Of a stretch of DNA of 64,000 nucleotides, positions 50,317 through 59,928 are shown one piece after another. The DNA comes from Actinomycetota bacterium (GTDB taxonomy: Bacteria > Actinomycetota > Thermoleophilia > Gaiellales > Gaiellaceae). The stretch is taken from NCBI GenBank assembly GCA_003132665.1, contig PKYN01000009.1, positions 103,207 to 167,206 on the forward strand. Reading direction: 5' to 3'. The position numbers and the translations under genes are program-made. Numbering within the stretch: the first letter of the stretch is position 1; each line of letters begins with the position of its first letter. Under the pieces are notes generated by a model. The model did not search any database and was not told where the DNA came from. It saw only the letters and a list, made by a program, of their open reading frames with translations.

Positions 50317-52206
50317 CTAGCCGCGGGCGGGCAGGGCGGGCAGGAAGATCGTGAACTTCGTTCCGGAGTCCGGCTTGCTGTCCACGTGGATGTGCCCCCC
50401 CGACTCCTCGACGATGCCGTACACCGTCGCCAGCCCCAGCCCGCTTCCTGTTTCGGGGCCCTTGGTCGAAAAGAAGGGCTCGAAGATGTGCGCGAGCGTG
50501 CTCTCGTCCATGCCCGAGCCGCTGTCTTTGACGACGAGCGCCACATAGCGCCCGGCATCGAGCGTGGCATCTCCTCTCAGCAGCGGCTCGCCGAGCTCGA
50601 GATCGGCGGTCTCGATCGCGATCACGCCGCCGTTTGGCATCGCGTCGCTGGCGTTCACCGCCAGGTTGATGAGTACCTGCTCGATCTGGCTGTGGTCGGC
50701 GAGCACCAGCGGCACGACCGGGGCGAGCGCCGCCACGATCTTGATGTCGCTGCGAATCAGCTCGCGCAGAAGCAGCTGCGACTGCACCACCACCGTGTTC
50801 AGGTCGAGCCGCACCTTCTGTGCGGCCTCGCGCCGGCTGAAGAGCAGAAGCTCGCGCGTTATCGAAGCTGCGTGATCGGATGCGCGCTTGATCTGCTCGG
50901 CTTCGGGCCGGCCGTCCGATCCCTCCGGGAGCTTCGCCAGCAGGAGCTCGCAGTAACCGCCGAGCGCCGTCAGGATGTTGTTGAAGCTGTGCGCGACGCC
51001 GCCCGCGAGCCTGCCGACCGCCTCCATCTTCTGCGCCTGTTGAAGCTGTCTGGCCAGCAACGCGCGCTCTTCCTCGGCGCGCTTGCGCTCGCTGATGTCG
51101 TGCGCAAAGCCGCAGTTGTACTCCTCGCCGCCGAACTGGACGTAGGTGGAGGTGATCTCGGCGGGGTACTCGCTTCCGTCCTTGCGGCGATGCACGGTCT
51201 CGGAGGTGTAGGAGCCTTCGCTGCGGAGCCGCTCCCAGATGATCTTCATTCGCTCGGGCGTCGCCGCGGGATTGATCAGCCCGACCGGCTTTCCCAGCAG
51301 CTCCTCGAGCGCGTATCCGACGGCCCGGCAACCGGCCTCGTTGACGTAGACGAGGCGGCCGTTCGCGTCCAGCCAGTACGCGCCGTCAGGGTGCACGTCG
51401 ATCGAGTGCTTGAGCATCTCGAGCTGCTCTTCCATCTGCTTACGCTCGGTGATGTCAGCAAGCGCGAAAACCAGATAGCGCAAACCGCCGACCTGTACCG
51501 GGAGAGCATTGGTGCGCACCGTCACCTCTCGACCGCCACGCGTTCGCATCGCGGTCTCGAGGTCTGCGACCTTTCCGTTCTTCTCGATCAAGTCGATCAA
51601 ACGCTGTCGGCCTTCGGAATCGGCCCAGAGTCCAAGCTCGGTCGACGTCTTTCCCACCACGTCGTCGTAGCTGCATTCGAACATTCGCTCATATTCCTGA
51701 TTCACGTCGTAGATGCGACCGTCGTCGGGGTCGCTGACCACGATCGCCACCGGGACGGACGTAAAGATGGTGAGCAGCTTCTTCTCGGAGTCGGCTAGCG
51801 CCTCCTCGGCGTGTTTGCGCTCGCTGATGTCGATGCCGATCGAGGCTGTTCCGATCGCCTTGCCCTTTCGGCGGAGGACGCTGTTTCGCCAAACGATGTA
51901 GCGCTCCTCGCCGCCCTTGGTCACGATCGGGTTCTCGAACCTGTCCAGAGCGCCCTTGGCGGTCAGGCTCTGGAACTCCTCCCACACCTCCGGGTAGCGG
52001 TCCTTCGGAGTCAGCAGCTCGAACCAGTTCCCGCCGTCGAGCTCTTCGCGGCTGTAGCCGGTGATCTCTTCGACGACCTGGTTCGTGTAGCGGATCTTCC
52101 CCTCGGCGTCGAGGACGACCACGATCGCATCGATCGTGTCGATCAGCTCCAGCAGCGACTCGCGGGCGACGAGCGAAGACTCCTCTGCGCGCCTGTCTCT
52201 AGCCAT
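50317..52206 (-). CDS. multi-PAS sensor histidine kinase
   Basis: 629 aa, no membrane helix, so a cytoplasmic sensor. Three PAS domains (about 10-130, 135-255, 260-380) each starting from a D.EGKI/NGRL-type strand and ending in DI(S/T)ERK. A HisKA-like box follows with the phospho-accepting His in GGVAHSFNNILTAL, then HATPase: LINLAVNASDAMPNGG, DSGSGMDE and TGSGLGLATVYGIV. No response regulator is adjacent, so it is an orphan here. Ligand unknown. Confidence 0.92.
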   Translation of the reverse strand: MARDRRAEESSLVARESLLELIDTIDAIVVVLDAEGKIRYTNQVVEEITGYSREELDGGNWFELLTPKDRYPEVWEEFQSLTAKGALDRFENPIVTKGGEERYIVWRNSVLRRKGKAIGTASIGIDISERKHAEEALADSEKKLLTIFTSVPVAIVVSDPDDGRIYDVNQEYERMFECSYDDVVGKTSTELGLWADSEGRQRLIDLIEKNGKVADLETAMRTRGGREVTVRTNALPVQVGGLRYLVFALADITERKQMEEQLEMLKHSIDVHPDGAYWLDANGRLVYVNEAGCRAVGYALEELLGKPVGLINPAATPERMKIIWERLRSEGSYTSETVHRRKDGSEYPAEITSTYVQFGGEEYNCGFAHDISERKRAEEERALLARQLQQAQKMEAVGRLAGGVAHSFNNILTALGGYCELLLAKLPEGSDGRPEAEQIKRASDHAASITRELLLFSRREAAQKVRLDLNTVVVQSQLLLRELIRSDIKIVAALAPVVPLVLADHSQIEQVLINLAVNASDAMPNGGVIAIETADLELGEPLLRGDATLDAGRYVALVVKDSGSGMDESTLAHIFEPFFSTKGPETGSGLGLATVYGIVEESGGHIHVDSKPDSGTKFTIFLPALPARG

Positions 52207-52475
52207 CGTTGATCAACACCCCGGGGCTCGGAAGGATTGCCCGTTCTCAACGGAAGGAGACGCCCCAGACGAACGCGCCGGCGAAGGTGTATTTCGAAGC
52301 CTGCTTTCGCTTGGCCTCTCCGTGGATGTGCAGCGGTTCTCTCTCATCCCAACCTCGCGCCGAACCGGCGGACGTCGGTCGGCAGTGGTGCGAGCTTTTC
52401 TCGATTGGCGCTGGTCGAGTAATCGGCTCGATTATCGATCAGGTGAGCCGCCCTGTCTACGAGAGCGCTGTTGGC
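52207..52475. other. intergenic region
   Basis: 269 bp between two minus-strand genes. It should hold the kinase promoter; I see no further structure or gene. Confidence 0.4.
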
Positions 52476-54413
52476 TCACGAAGTGCGCAGCTCGGCGACG
52501 GTTACGCCGCGCGGCGCCAGCGCGATTCGCTCCAGCGGCTCTCCAGTCGAGAGGTCGTACAGCGAGGCGCCGTCATCGAGCTCCGGCTCGAGCTCGAGCG
52601 GGCCCGGGTTGTAGCCGACGAAGAAGGCGAACACCTTGCCGTCGTCGCGGACCAGACGGTCGACGTGGACGTCGGGGCGCTCGGTCCGAACCGGGGCCAT
52701 GGCGCCCGCTTCGCGCGCCAGCGCTTGATAGAGGCGAACGGTGTCGTCGGGATTCACTCGCTCGCCCAGCGCCGCCATGTACTCCAGCGGATATGCGGAA
52801 AGCACGATCGAGCCCGAGCCGACGCGGCGGCGAACGAGCGCCGGGTGCCCCTGCGAGCTCGTGGCGACGACCTCCGCCGTTACGGGCTCCAGGGGCAGGA
52901 ACGAGCGCCCGTCGCTGGAGCCGCGAGCGCGGAAGCGAAGCTCCTCGCCGGCGCCCAGCCCGCCGAAATCCTGCTCGAAGCGCCAGACGATCTCGTCCTC
53001 GACGATCGGTGTGACGATCCCGTAGCGCAGCCGGTGGCGAACGCCGAAGAACGCGTTCAGGTCGGGATGCCAGAGACCGGGGTGGAAGGGTTGGTCTCCG
53101 GGGCCTTGACCGGTGAAGTAGGAGACGAAAACGGTTGCCCCGGCCTCGGCTCGCCGCTCCAGCGCCTGCCAGCCCGGCCCGGTCAGCATCTGCGCCGAAG
53201 GAGCGATCAACAGCGCGGCCTCCTCGCTGATTCCGTCCAGCTCGCGTGTGAGGGCGGGCGCCAGGTCGGCGGCGCGCGCGCTGACATAGGACTGCAGCAG
53301 GCAGTCGCGCACGAGGAACCGGATCTCGGCGTCGATGAAGGGATAGGCGACCTCTAGATAGGAGCTGACGACGATCGCCGCCTTGGTCTCGGCGCGCTCG
53401 CAGCGGTTCAGCTCGATCTCGTTCAGCAGCTTGCCGAAGGCGACCAGCTCGCCGAATTGAGGCTTTGGATTTCCCTTTGCGTCGACCAGCCCGAAGCGCA
53501 GCTCGAAGGCATGGTGGCGGTAGGGATCCTTGCCGACGCGATCGAAGTCGGTGTTGTTCCAGGCGACCCAGCCGGTCGCGCCGGCCAGCAGCGTCGTCGC
53601 GAGCACCTGGCGGTAGTAGTCGGCGATCGCCTCGTCGTCGGCGAAGGCCGAGGTGGCGCCGAACTCCTCCATGATCACCGGCAGCCCGAAATGGTCGAGC
53701 TCACAGACGAAGGCGGCCGTGAGCAGCTGGCGCCATTCGTCGCGATCGTGCGGGTAGACGTGCGGGCCGACGAAATCGACGACGTCTTTCAGCTCGCGGA
53801 TGCGGAAGCCGTTGTCCTTGCCGCTCGTCTCGATGCCCCAGGCGCCGTCTCCCGCCGACACCGGCTGAGTGCCGCCGCCGTCCCTGACGGCCTGCACGAG
53901 TGTCTTGACCCAGTTCGTGACCGCCTCGTGCTCGCCGGCGCCGCCATACAGCGGCATCTCGTTCGAGAGCAGCCAGGCCGTGACGGCGGGATGCGCTGCG
54001 AAGCGGCCAACCACCTCGCGCACATAGAGCGATTGCTGCTCGAGCATGAACGGGTCGGAGTAGAGATCTCGTCCCTCGCGCCAGGCCGGGTCGAAATCAT
54101 CGCCCGACATGTGCCCGACGATGAAGGTCGGGATCGTCTTCATCCCGGTCTCCGCGCAGATGTCCAGGAAGGTTCCGTACAGAGCCAGGAGGTTTTCGTC
54201 GAAGACGCCCGGCTCGGGCATGAACTGCGGCCAGACGAGAAAAGAGCGGGTCAGCCCGATCCCGTGCTCCTTGAGCTGGCGCAACTCCTGCTCGACCACC
54301 GCCGCGTCGAACTCCAGCCACATCTCCGGCCCGCCCGCCCGTGACCAGTAGTTGACTCCGAGCCAGATTTCCGGCTGTGAGTCACTGCCAAGCTTGAGAT
54401 TCGGACGCTTCAC
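52476..54413 (-). CDS. GH5-like glycoside hydrolase with C-terminal domain
   Basis: 645 aa, no signal peptide. The TIM-barrel start (IWLGVNYWSRAGGPEMW) and the clan-A acid/base Glu in WLLSNEMPLYGG and nucleophile Glu in IMEEFGA are visible, as in GH5 and related families. From about 350 on comes a trimerisation/glutamine-amidotransferase-like region (IAPSAQMLTGPGWQAL) and a beta domain, the layout of beta-galactosidase or mannosidase-type enzymes. Substrate not certain. Intracellular, so it probably cleaves imported oligosaccharides. Confidence 0.8.
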   Translation of the reverse strand: MKRPNLKLGSDSQPEIWLGVNYWSRAGGPEMWLEFDAAVVEQELRQLKEHGIGLTRSFLVWPQFMPEPGVFDENLLALYGTFLDICAETGMKTIPTFIVGHMSGDDFDPAWREGRDLYSDPFMLEQQSLYVREVVGRFAAHPAVTAWLLSNEMPLYGGAGEHEAVTNWVKTLVQAVRDGGGTQPVSAGDGAWGIETSGKDNGFRIRELKDVVDFVGPHVYPHDRDEWRQLLTAAFVCELDHFGLPVIMEEFGATSAFADDEAIADYYRQVLATTLLAGATGWVAWNNTDFDRVGKDPYRHHAFELRFGLVDAKGNPKPQFGELVAFGKLLNEIELNRCERAETKAAIVVSSYLEVAYPFIDAEIRFLVRDCLLQSYVSARAADLAPALTRELDGISEEAALLIAPSAQMLTGPGWQALERRAEAGATVFVSYFTGQGPGDQPFHPGLWHPDLNAFFGVRHRLRYGIVTPIVEDEIVWRFEQDFGGLGAGEELRFRARGSSDGRSFLPLEPVTAEVVATSSQGHPALVRRRVGSGSIVLSAYPLEYMAALGERVNPDDTVRLYQALAREAGAMAPVRTERPDVHVDRLVRDDGKVFAFFVGYNPGPLELEPELDDGASLYDLSTGEPLERIALAPRGVTVAELRTS

Positions 54414-54569
54414 TCCAGACTCCTTTCGCAGTCGACCCGATCGGCCGCCTTGTCGCCGCAGTGCCTGGATCGTAGTTGTTCGCCGGACAGGGGATGCGCC
54501 TCTCGAGCGTGAGTGATCTATCGGGCTATCGTTCCATCGCCAACCGCCAGAGGGCTAAAGCGAGAGCCA

Positions 54570-55346
54570 ATGAGGGACTTCTACGAGAACTACTTCGCCG
54601 CTATCGAGCGCAGCCAGGCGCACCGCTCCTTCTGTGAGCGCGTCTTCGGCAAGGATCTCGGCCAGCACGGCTTCGCAGATCTCGAACAGCTCGAGCTCTT
54701 GATCGAGGCGACAGGGCTCGGTCCCGGTCAGCGCGTGCTCGACCTGGGCTGCGGCAACGGCATGATTGCCGAGTACCTCTCCGACCGAACCGGCGCACAC
54801 GTCAGCGGGCTCGACTACATCCCACTTGCGATAGAGCAGGCGCAGAAGCGCGCGGTCTCCAAGGCGGATCGCCTGGCGTTCGAGCTTGGTGACATCAACC
54901 GGCTCGAGCTTCCGCCCGAGGCCTTCGACCTCGTGCTATCGATCGACACGATCTACTTCAGTGAGGACTACGTCGCCACGATCCGGGAGCTGAAAGCGGC
55001 GCTCCGACCCGCCGCTGAAATGGCGTTCTTCTTCTCCTACGGACGCGAGCCGTGGGTTCCGGTAGAGGAGTTCCCGGTCGAGAAACTGCCGCCCGACAAG
55101 ACGCCGTTGGCGGAAGCTCTCGCGGCGAACGGTCTGGTATTTCGCACCTGGAACCTGACCGACGCGGATTACCGCCTCGCGCTCAAGCGCAAGGAGGTGC
55201 TGCTCGGGCTGAAGCCGCAGTTCGAGTTGGAGGAGGCGCTCTTCATATACGAGAACCGCATGGGCGACGCGGAGGGCGTCAGCCAGGCGATTGAGGCGGG
55301 ATTGCACGCGCGCTATCTGTACCTGGCGAGCACGGGCGCGATCTAG
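54570..55346 (+). CDS. class I SAM-dependent methyltransferase
   Basis: 258 aa from ATG 54570 (an upstream GTG at 54513 is less likely). Motif I is VLDLGCGNGMIAEYL, the ribose-binding Asp is in VSGLDYIPLA, and DLVLSIDTIYF is motif III-IV. A C-terminal helical part is specific to the subfamily. Substrate unknown. The stop overlaps the convergent YdeI-like gene. Confidence 0.88.
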   Translation: MRDFYENYFAAIERSQAHRSFCERVFGKDLGQHGFADLEQLELLIEATGLGPGQRVLDLGCGNGMIAEYLSDRTGAHVSGLDYIPLAIEQAQKRAVSKADRLAFELGDINRLELPPEAFDLVLSIDTIYFSEDYVATIRELKAALRPAAEMAFFFSYGREPWVPVEEFPVEKLPPDKTPLAEALAANGLVFRTWNLTDADYRLALKRKEVLLGLKPQFELEEALFIYENRMGDAEGVSQAIEAGLHARYLYLASTGAI

Positions 55347-55921
55347 TCCGTCAGCCGGCGTCCCTCGGCGGCGCGCCGAACCGTCTCGGCGATCCGCTCG
55401 GCCCGTTTCGCCGGGCTTTTCACGTTGTTGATCTAGTAGAGGAACGCCTTCCGCGCCGAGGGCGAGAAGGACTGGAAGCTCTCGAGCGCGTGCGGGTTCG
55501 ACGCCAGCGCCCGGGCGAGATCGTCGGGGACGATCATGTCCTCCACGTCATCGAGGGCGCTCCAGCTTCCGTTTGCCTTCGCAACCTCGATCGCCGCCAG
55601 GCCAGTCGGCGCCATCTTCCCTTCCGCCTCGAGCCGCGCCACCCGCTCCTTGTTTGTTCGCGACCGGGTGCTTCTTGGCTTCCGGCGCGCGAACAGCTGC
55701 CTGTAGCGGTGCTCGTCGAGCCTGCTCACGGTGCTGTCGATCCAGCCGAAGCAGAGCGCCTCCTCGAGCGCCTGCTCGTAGGTCAGACTCGTGACGGGAT
55801 TACCCTTCTTCCCGATCGCCAGCCAGACGCTCGGCGCCGTGCCGGCGTTTCGCTCCAGCCAGGCGCGCCATTCGCTGCGGTTTCGTGGCTCCAGCAGCTC
55901 CAGTTCGTTCGGCGCGCTCAT
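55343..55921 (-). pseudogene. YdeI/OmpD-associated-family gene with an internal amber codon
   Basis: ATG 55921 opens a YdeI-like protein (SEWRAWLERNAGTAPSVWLA, then LEEALCFGWIDS). After ARKAFLY the frame hits TAG (55433-55435). Beyond it the same frame continues with INNVKSPAKRAERIAETVRR and a stop at 55343, the usual end of the family, where KAFLYWINNVKSP-type sequence is normal. A Trp TGG to TAG change is the simplest reading. The truncated form is 162 aa, losing 30. Members are linked to bacteriocin or stress tolerance; the gene is probably impaired. Confidence 0.8.
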
Positions 55922-56065
55922 CCCTGCCTTGCCTTTCTCTTGCTCGGCTCGCATACTGCCGAACGCGGCGGTCGATTCATCCCTTTCCGTCGCGCCCGAA
56001 ATAGCCGATATTCGGGCCATGGCGCAACGATCGAAGAGCCGCGACCATCGAACGGGAGGTCCGCA

Positions 56066-56539
56066 GTGAGCGAACGACGCCTGACCGTGTACTTCGTCGG
56101 CCTCGGCGTTATCTTCGCGCTCTTGATTCTGGCCGCGTTCCTCGGCCGCTCCTTCCTGTCCGGCGCCATCGACAAGGAGGCATGGACCAAGCAGAACGAG
56201 CTCGTGCTCACGGCCTTACCGCTCTATCCGGGCGCCGTCGAAGCGCGCGCGTCTTACTCCACCGGTGTGCCCGATTCGACGGTCACGATTAAGACGGCGA
56301 ACGGCGGTCCCTTCCGCGGTTACTGGACGACGCACACCTACACGTTGCCGCTCGGCGCCCGGCCCGACCTCGTGCTCGATTACTACGCTGAACGCCTCGG
56401 AGGCTGGAGCTTCGCGCCGGTGCCGGGGTCGATTTGCGAGGTCTCATACAGGCGCGGCCGAACGCTGCTCGACCTGAAGGCCTGCGACGGCTCGCTGGAG
56501 CTCCGAGTCAACTACCAGGAGTACGACCGCCCCATCTAG
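56066..56539 (+). CDS. membrane-anchored hypothetical protein
   Basis: 157 aa from GTG 56066 after GGGAGG. One N-terminal helix (VYFVGLGVIFALLILAAFLG) anchors an external domain of about 120 residues rich in beta strands (PLYPGAVEARASYSTG, VLDYYAERLGGWSFAPVPG). I recognise no named family. Its end overlaps the convergent M15 peptidase gene by 4 bp. Confidence 0.65.
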   Translation: MSERRLTVYFVGLGVIFALLILAAFLGRSFLSGAIDKEAWTKQNELVLTALPLYPGAVEARASYSTGVPDSTVTIKTANGGPFRGYWTTHTYTLPLGARPDLVLDYYAERLGGWSFAPVPGSICEVSYRRGRTLLDLKACDGSLELRVNYQEYDRPI

Positions 56540-57195
56540 CGCCCGTTGGCCGAGAAGTGCTGGTAGTCGCGATCGCCGCTCCAGTAGCCGCCCCAGCCCC
56601 AGCCGGCCGAGCGGAAGGCGTCAACCAGCTCTCCGCCCGGATATGCCATTCCCGGCCTGACGCGAGAGCGGTTCAGATACGGGCGGCTGGCGCGGTGCGC
56701 AACCGAACCGCTCGCCGTCACGTAGGGGTTCTCGATCGGATTGATGTCGATCGCCAGGCCGTAGGCGTGGTTCGACCAGCTCGACGAGCCCGTGGCGGGG
56801 CGGCAGTTGAAAGCCGAGCTGTTGTCGGCCTCGATCGAGCGGAAATCGCTGCCGCCGTAGACGTCCACGAGTTGCATGCGCCGGATCGGGAAGTCCGCCC
56901 GGTAAAGCCGCCGGAAGACCGCTAAGACCCGGGTAGCCACGCTACGGTTGACGACCAAGCGGCCCGTGTGGGAACGGCCGTCGAAACCGCGGTAGCTGAG
57001 AGTGAGCAGGCGCAGTTCGCTCAGCGGTACGGGACAGCCGCGATGCCAGGAAACGCCGGTCATACGGGCCTTGAGCGTCGGCGTCAGCGGGGAGGTCGTA
57101 CCTCGGAAGCCAGCCGGGCCGGCGGCGGCGCCGGCAACAAAAAAGACGGTGAGCGCCGCGAACAGAAGCGCGAAGCAGAGAATGGAGCGTTTCAT
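56536..57195 (-). CDS. secreted M15-family peptidase
   Basis: 219 aa from ATG 57195 with a signal peptide (CFALLFAALTVFFVAGAAAG). The M15 zinc site is complete: SNHAYGLAIDINP gives His and Asp, and YQHFS the third ligand His. Related to D-alanyl-D-alanine carboxypeptidase/VanY and L-Ala-D-Glu endopeptidases, so it acts on peptidoglycan outside the cell. The frame to 57351 upstream is not conserved. Confidence 0.88.
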   Translation of the reverse strand: MKRSILCFALLFAALTVFFVAGAAAGPAGFRGTTSPLTPTLKARMTGVSWHRGCPVPLSELRLLTLSYRGFDGRSHTGRLVVNRSVATRVLAVFRRLYRADFPIRRMQLVDVYGGSDFRSIEADNSSAFNCRPATGSSSWSNHAYGLAIDINPIENPYVTASGSVAHRASRPYLNRSRVRPGMAYPGGELVDAFRSAGWGWGGYWSGDRDYQHFSANGR

Positions 57196-57401
57196 CGAGA
57201 CAATCAGGTTAGCGAGGCCGCCGGCGTCCCGGCCGAGTCGAAGGTCAAGAACTAAGGGGCTGCTCGCCATCGCTAACTCCGGCTGATACGCACGCTCGTG
57301 CCTAGCTGACGTTTCCAAAGCCGGGTTCGCGGCGAAAACCTCGCCCATCACTGGGCGTGATTCTCACACTCGGGGTGCGGTTATCAAACGAGGTGATAGG
57401 T

Positions 57402-58514
57402 ATGGAACCCACACATCAGAGGACGAAATCCGCGCGGAGATCCCGGGGGCTCTTTGCGTTCCTCCTCGTTACCGTTGCTGCAGCGATCGTCGCCGGTTCG
57501 GTCTCGGCGTCAGCTACTTCGCCGCGCAAGCACGAGGCTGTACCGAAGGGCTTCAACAAAGCCGGGGACATCCTCGTCACCGACCAGTTCAACAATCGAG
57601 TGCTCGAGATCAACCCGAAGACGCAGAAGATCGTCTGGAGTTTCGGTACAGGGAGCGCCTTCGCCGGGAGCACTACGGTAATCGCCCCGAACGACGCCGA
57701 ACGCATCCCCGGCGGTCGCACCCTGATCGCGGGCACCGGCGTACCGGCTGGAACCAAGGGTTATCCGCCGGCCGGCGCCATTGACAACCGCGTTTTCATC
57801 GTCAACGCCCAAAAGAAGATCGTCTGGCAATACGGCGTGGGGGGTCTCACTGGGAACCGGCCTAACCAACTGAACGCGCCGGTCTCGGCGGTCTATCTCC
57901 CCAATGGTCATGTCCTCATCACCGATCAGGGCAACCAGCGTGTGATCGAGGTCAACAAGGCCAAGAAGATCGTCTGGCAATACGGGACGACGAGCGTCAC
58001 CGGATCGGGAGCCAACCACCTGGACACGCCGAACAGCGCTGAGCTACTTCCGAACGGTCACATCCTGATCGCGGACGAGACCAACAACCGGGTGATCGAG
58101 GTCACCAGGGCCAAGAAGATCGTCTGGCAATACGGGTCGCCGGACGACGCTGACTCGATCTTGCGCGGCGCCGCCTTTGCCAGCAGGCTTCCATCGGGCA
58201 ACACGTTGATCTCGGATTCGGCAAACAACCGGATCATCGAGGTCAACATGAGCAAGCACGTCGTCTTCAACTACCCGACCAACAAGCAGCCGGGAAGTCT
58301 CGCCGGTCCGAATCCGACGCGTGCCGTGCAGCTGACAAACGGCTCGATACTGATCGCCAACCAGTTCGACAATCAGGTTCTGATCGTCAACCGCGCTAAA
58401 TCGATCGTTTATCGTTACGGCAAGATCGGAGTGGTCGGTAAGGCGCACGGCTTCTTGAACGGGCCCTACAGCGCCTACGCAATCGGCGACTACACGGGCA
58501 TGACCAAGCCGTAG
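57402..58514 (+). CDS. secreted NHL/propeller repeat protein
   Basis: 370 aa from ATG 57402 after GAGGTGA. A signal or anchor helix is followed by seven propeller repeats of about 50 residues (NRVIEVNKAKKIVWQYG, NRVIEVTRAKKIVWQYG, NNRIIEVNMSKHVVFNY, each preceded by LPNGHILIAD-type strands). The repeats also match in DNA: AAGAAGATCGTCTGGCAATA recurs at exact 150-bp steps (57813, 57963, 58113). Extracellular; ligand unknown. Confidence 0.8.
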   Translation: MEPTHQRTKSARRSRGLFAFLLVTVAAAIVAGSVSASATSPRKHEAVPKGFNKAGDILVTDQFNNRVLEINPKTQKIVWSFGTGSAFAGSTTVIAPNDAERIPGGRTLIAGTGVPAGTKGYPPAGAIDNRVFIVNAQKKIVWQYGVGGLTGNRPNQLNAPVSAVYLPNGHVLITDQGNQRVIEVNKAKKIVWQYGTTSVTGSGANHLDTPNSAELLPNGHILIADETNNRVIEVTRAKKIVWQYGSPDDADSILRGAAFASRLPSGNTLISDSANNRIIEVNMSKHVVFNYPTNKQPGSLAGPNPTRAVQLTNGSILIANQFDNQVLIVNRAKSIVYRYGKIGVVGKAHGFLNGPYSAYAIGDYTGMTKP

Positions 58515-58640
58515 GACTGCTTGGATCGGCATAGATCGCCGAGATATGGGGAGGCTCTCCGGTCGCGGTGACTCGGAGGACCTCCTCGCATTTCGACGCG
58601 GGATCGACCTCGAGCGATTAGGTCTTCTCGAAGTCGGCGG

Positions 58641-59234
58641 CTACTCGTCCCAGCCGAGTCGCTCCAGCTCCCGCCCGATCAGCGGCGCCAGCTTGGCATG
58701 GCCGGGGGCGTTCGGGTGCAGCCCATCCACGAAATCCGTCGGCGAGAGCAGTCCGTACAGGCTCAAGAACTCGGCGCCGTGCTCTCGCGCCAACTCCTCG
58801 ATCGCTCCGTTGAAGTCGATCACCTGCTCGTTTCGCACACCGTGCGACTCGTTTCCCTCGTCGACGCCCGGCAGCCCGAGCACGAGAATCCGCGGCGTGA
58901 AGCGCTCGGCCTCCGAGAGGATGCCGTCGTAGCGCTCGCGGAAGAGGGCGCCGTCGGTTCCTTCCGTACCGTGCCAGCCAAGGTCGTTGGCTCCGATCGC
59001 GATCACGATCACGCTCGCGTTGCGAGCCGCCGCCTCACCCGCGAGCCGCCGCAGCAGCTGCTCGCTGCGATCGCCGTCGACGCCGAGGTTGTAGACCGAG
59101 ATCTTCCCGCGCGCGTTTAGATCCAGCCTCAGTCGCGCGACCCAGCCACCCGCCTCGCTGTCGTCGGAACCGACGGCGATCGAGTCGCCGAAGACGCAAA
59201 GCGTCGGCCAGTCGATGAGCTCGTTCGTTTGCAT
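58641..59234 (-). CDS. SGNH/GDSL-family hydrolase
   Basis: 197 aa from ATG 59234. All four SGNH blocks: catalytic Ser18 in [11 protein letters not shown], Gly in [10 protein letters not shown], Asn in AIGANDLGW, and Asp/His in [10 protein letters not shown]. No signal peptide, so an intracellular esterase or lipase; substrate unknown. Divergent from the adenosine-kinase-like gene with a 96-bp shared promoter region. Confidence 0.9.
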   Translation of the reverse strand: MQTNELIDWPTLCVFGDSIAVGSDDSEAGGWVARLRLDLNARGKISVYNLGVDGDRSEQLLRRLAGEAAARNASVIVIAIGANDLGWHGTEGTDGALFRERYDGILSEAERFTPRILVLGLPGVDEGNESHGVRNEQVIDFNGAIEELAREHGAEFLSLYGLLSPTDFVDGLHPNAPGHAKLAPLIGRELERLGWDE

Positions 59235-59330
59235 GGTTTTGTGGCTACGGTCGCGCTGGAAGCCGATGATAATGGTCGTCGCCTTGAATCCTCGGCTCCC
59301 GCAACGGAGAATCCTCGCAGGAGGTTGCCC

Positions 59331-59813
59331 ATGGAGTTCCTGACCGTCGAGATCGAAAAGCCCGAGGACGTGAACGTGATCCTCGGCCAGTCGCATTTCA
59401 TCAAGACAATCGACGACGTCTACGAGGCGCTCGTCGGCACCGGCCCGCACCTGCGCTTCGGCATCGCCTTCTGCGAAGCCTCGGGGCCTTGCCTCGTGCG
59501 CCGCGCCGGCAACGACGAGGAGCTGATCTCGCTAGCGGTCGCAAACGCGAGCGCGATCGGCGCCGGCCACTCCTTCATCGTCTTCTTGCGTGAGGGCTTC
59601 CCGGTCAACGTCTTGAACCAGCTCAAGCAGGTGCCGGAGGTATGCCGCATCTACTGCGCCACGGCCAACCCGGTCGAGGTCATCGTCGTCCAGACCGAGC
59701 GCGGGCGCGGCATCGCCGGCGTGGTGGACGGGGAGAGCCCGCGCGGCGTCGAGACCGACGAAGACGTCGTAGCCCGCCACGAGCTACTCAGGAAGATCGG
59801 CTACAAGCTGTAG
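59331..59813 (+). CDS. adenosine-specific kinase-like protein (DUF355)
   Basis: 160 aa from ATG 59331 after GCAGGAGG. The sequence fits the Adenosine_kin family: [58 protein letters not shown]. The family name comes from a structural study of an archaeal member; physiological activity is poorly established. Cytoplasmic. Confidence 0.88.
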   Translation: MEFLTVEIEKPEDVNVILGQSHFIKTIDDVYEALVGTGPHLRFGIAFCEASGPCLVRRAGNDEELISLAVANASAIGAGHSFIVFLREGFPVNVLNQLKQVPEVCRIYCATANPVEVIVVQTERGRGIAGVVDGESPRGVETDEDVVARHELLRKIGYKL

Positions 59814-59928
59814 CCGAGCATTCGGATTCGGCACAGAAACGGCACGCCAAGGTCAGTCTCTCGCCCCGCTCGGGACGGAAGTGTCGAACGACCCCGGAGG
59901 TGCCGGAACAAACTCGAAGCGCCCTTCC

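Noticed and set aside
50386-51798. 470-aa plus-strand ORF
   Set aside because: Antisense to the PAS histidine kinase; no motif and shadow composition.
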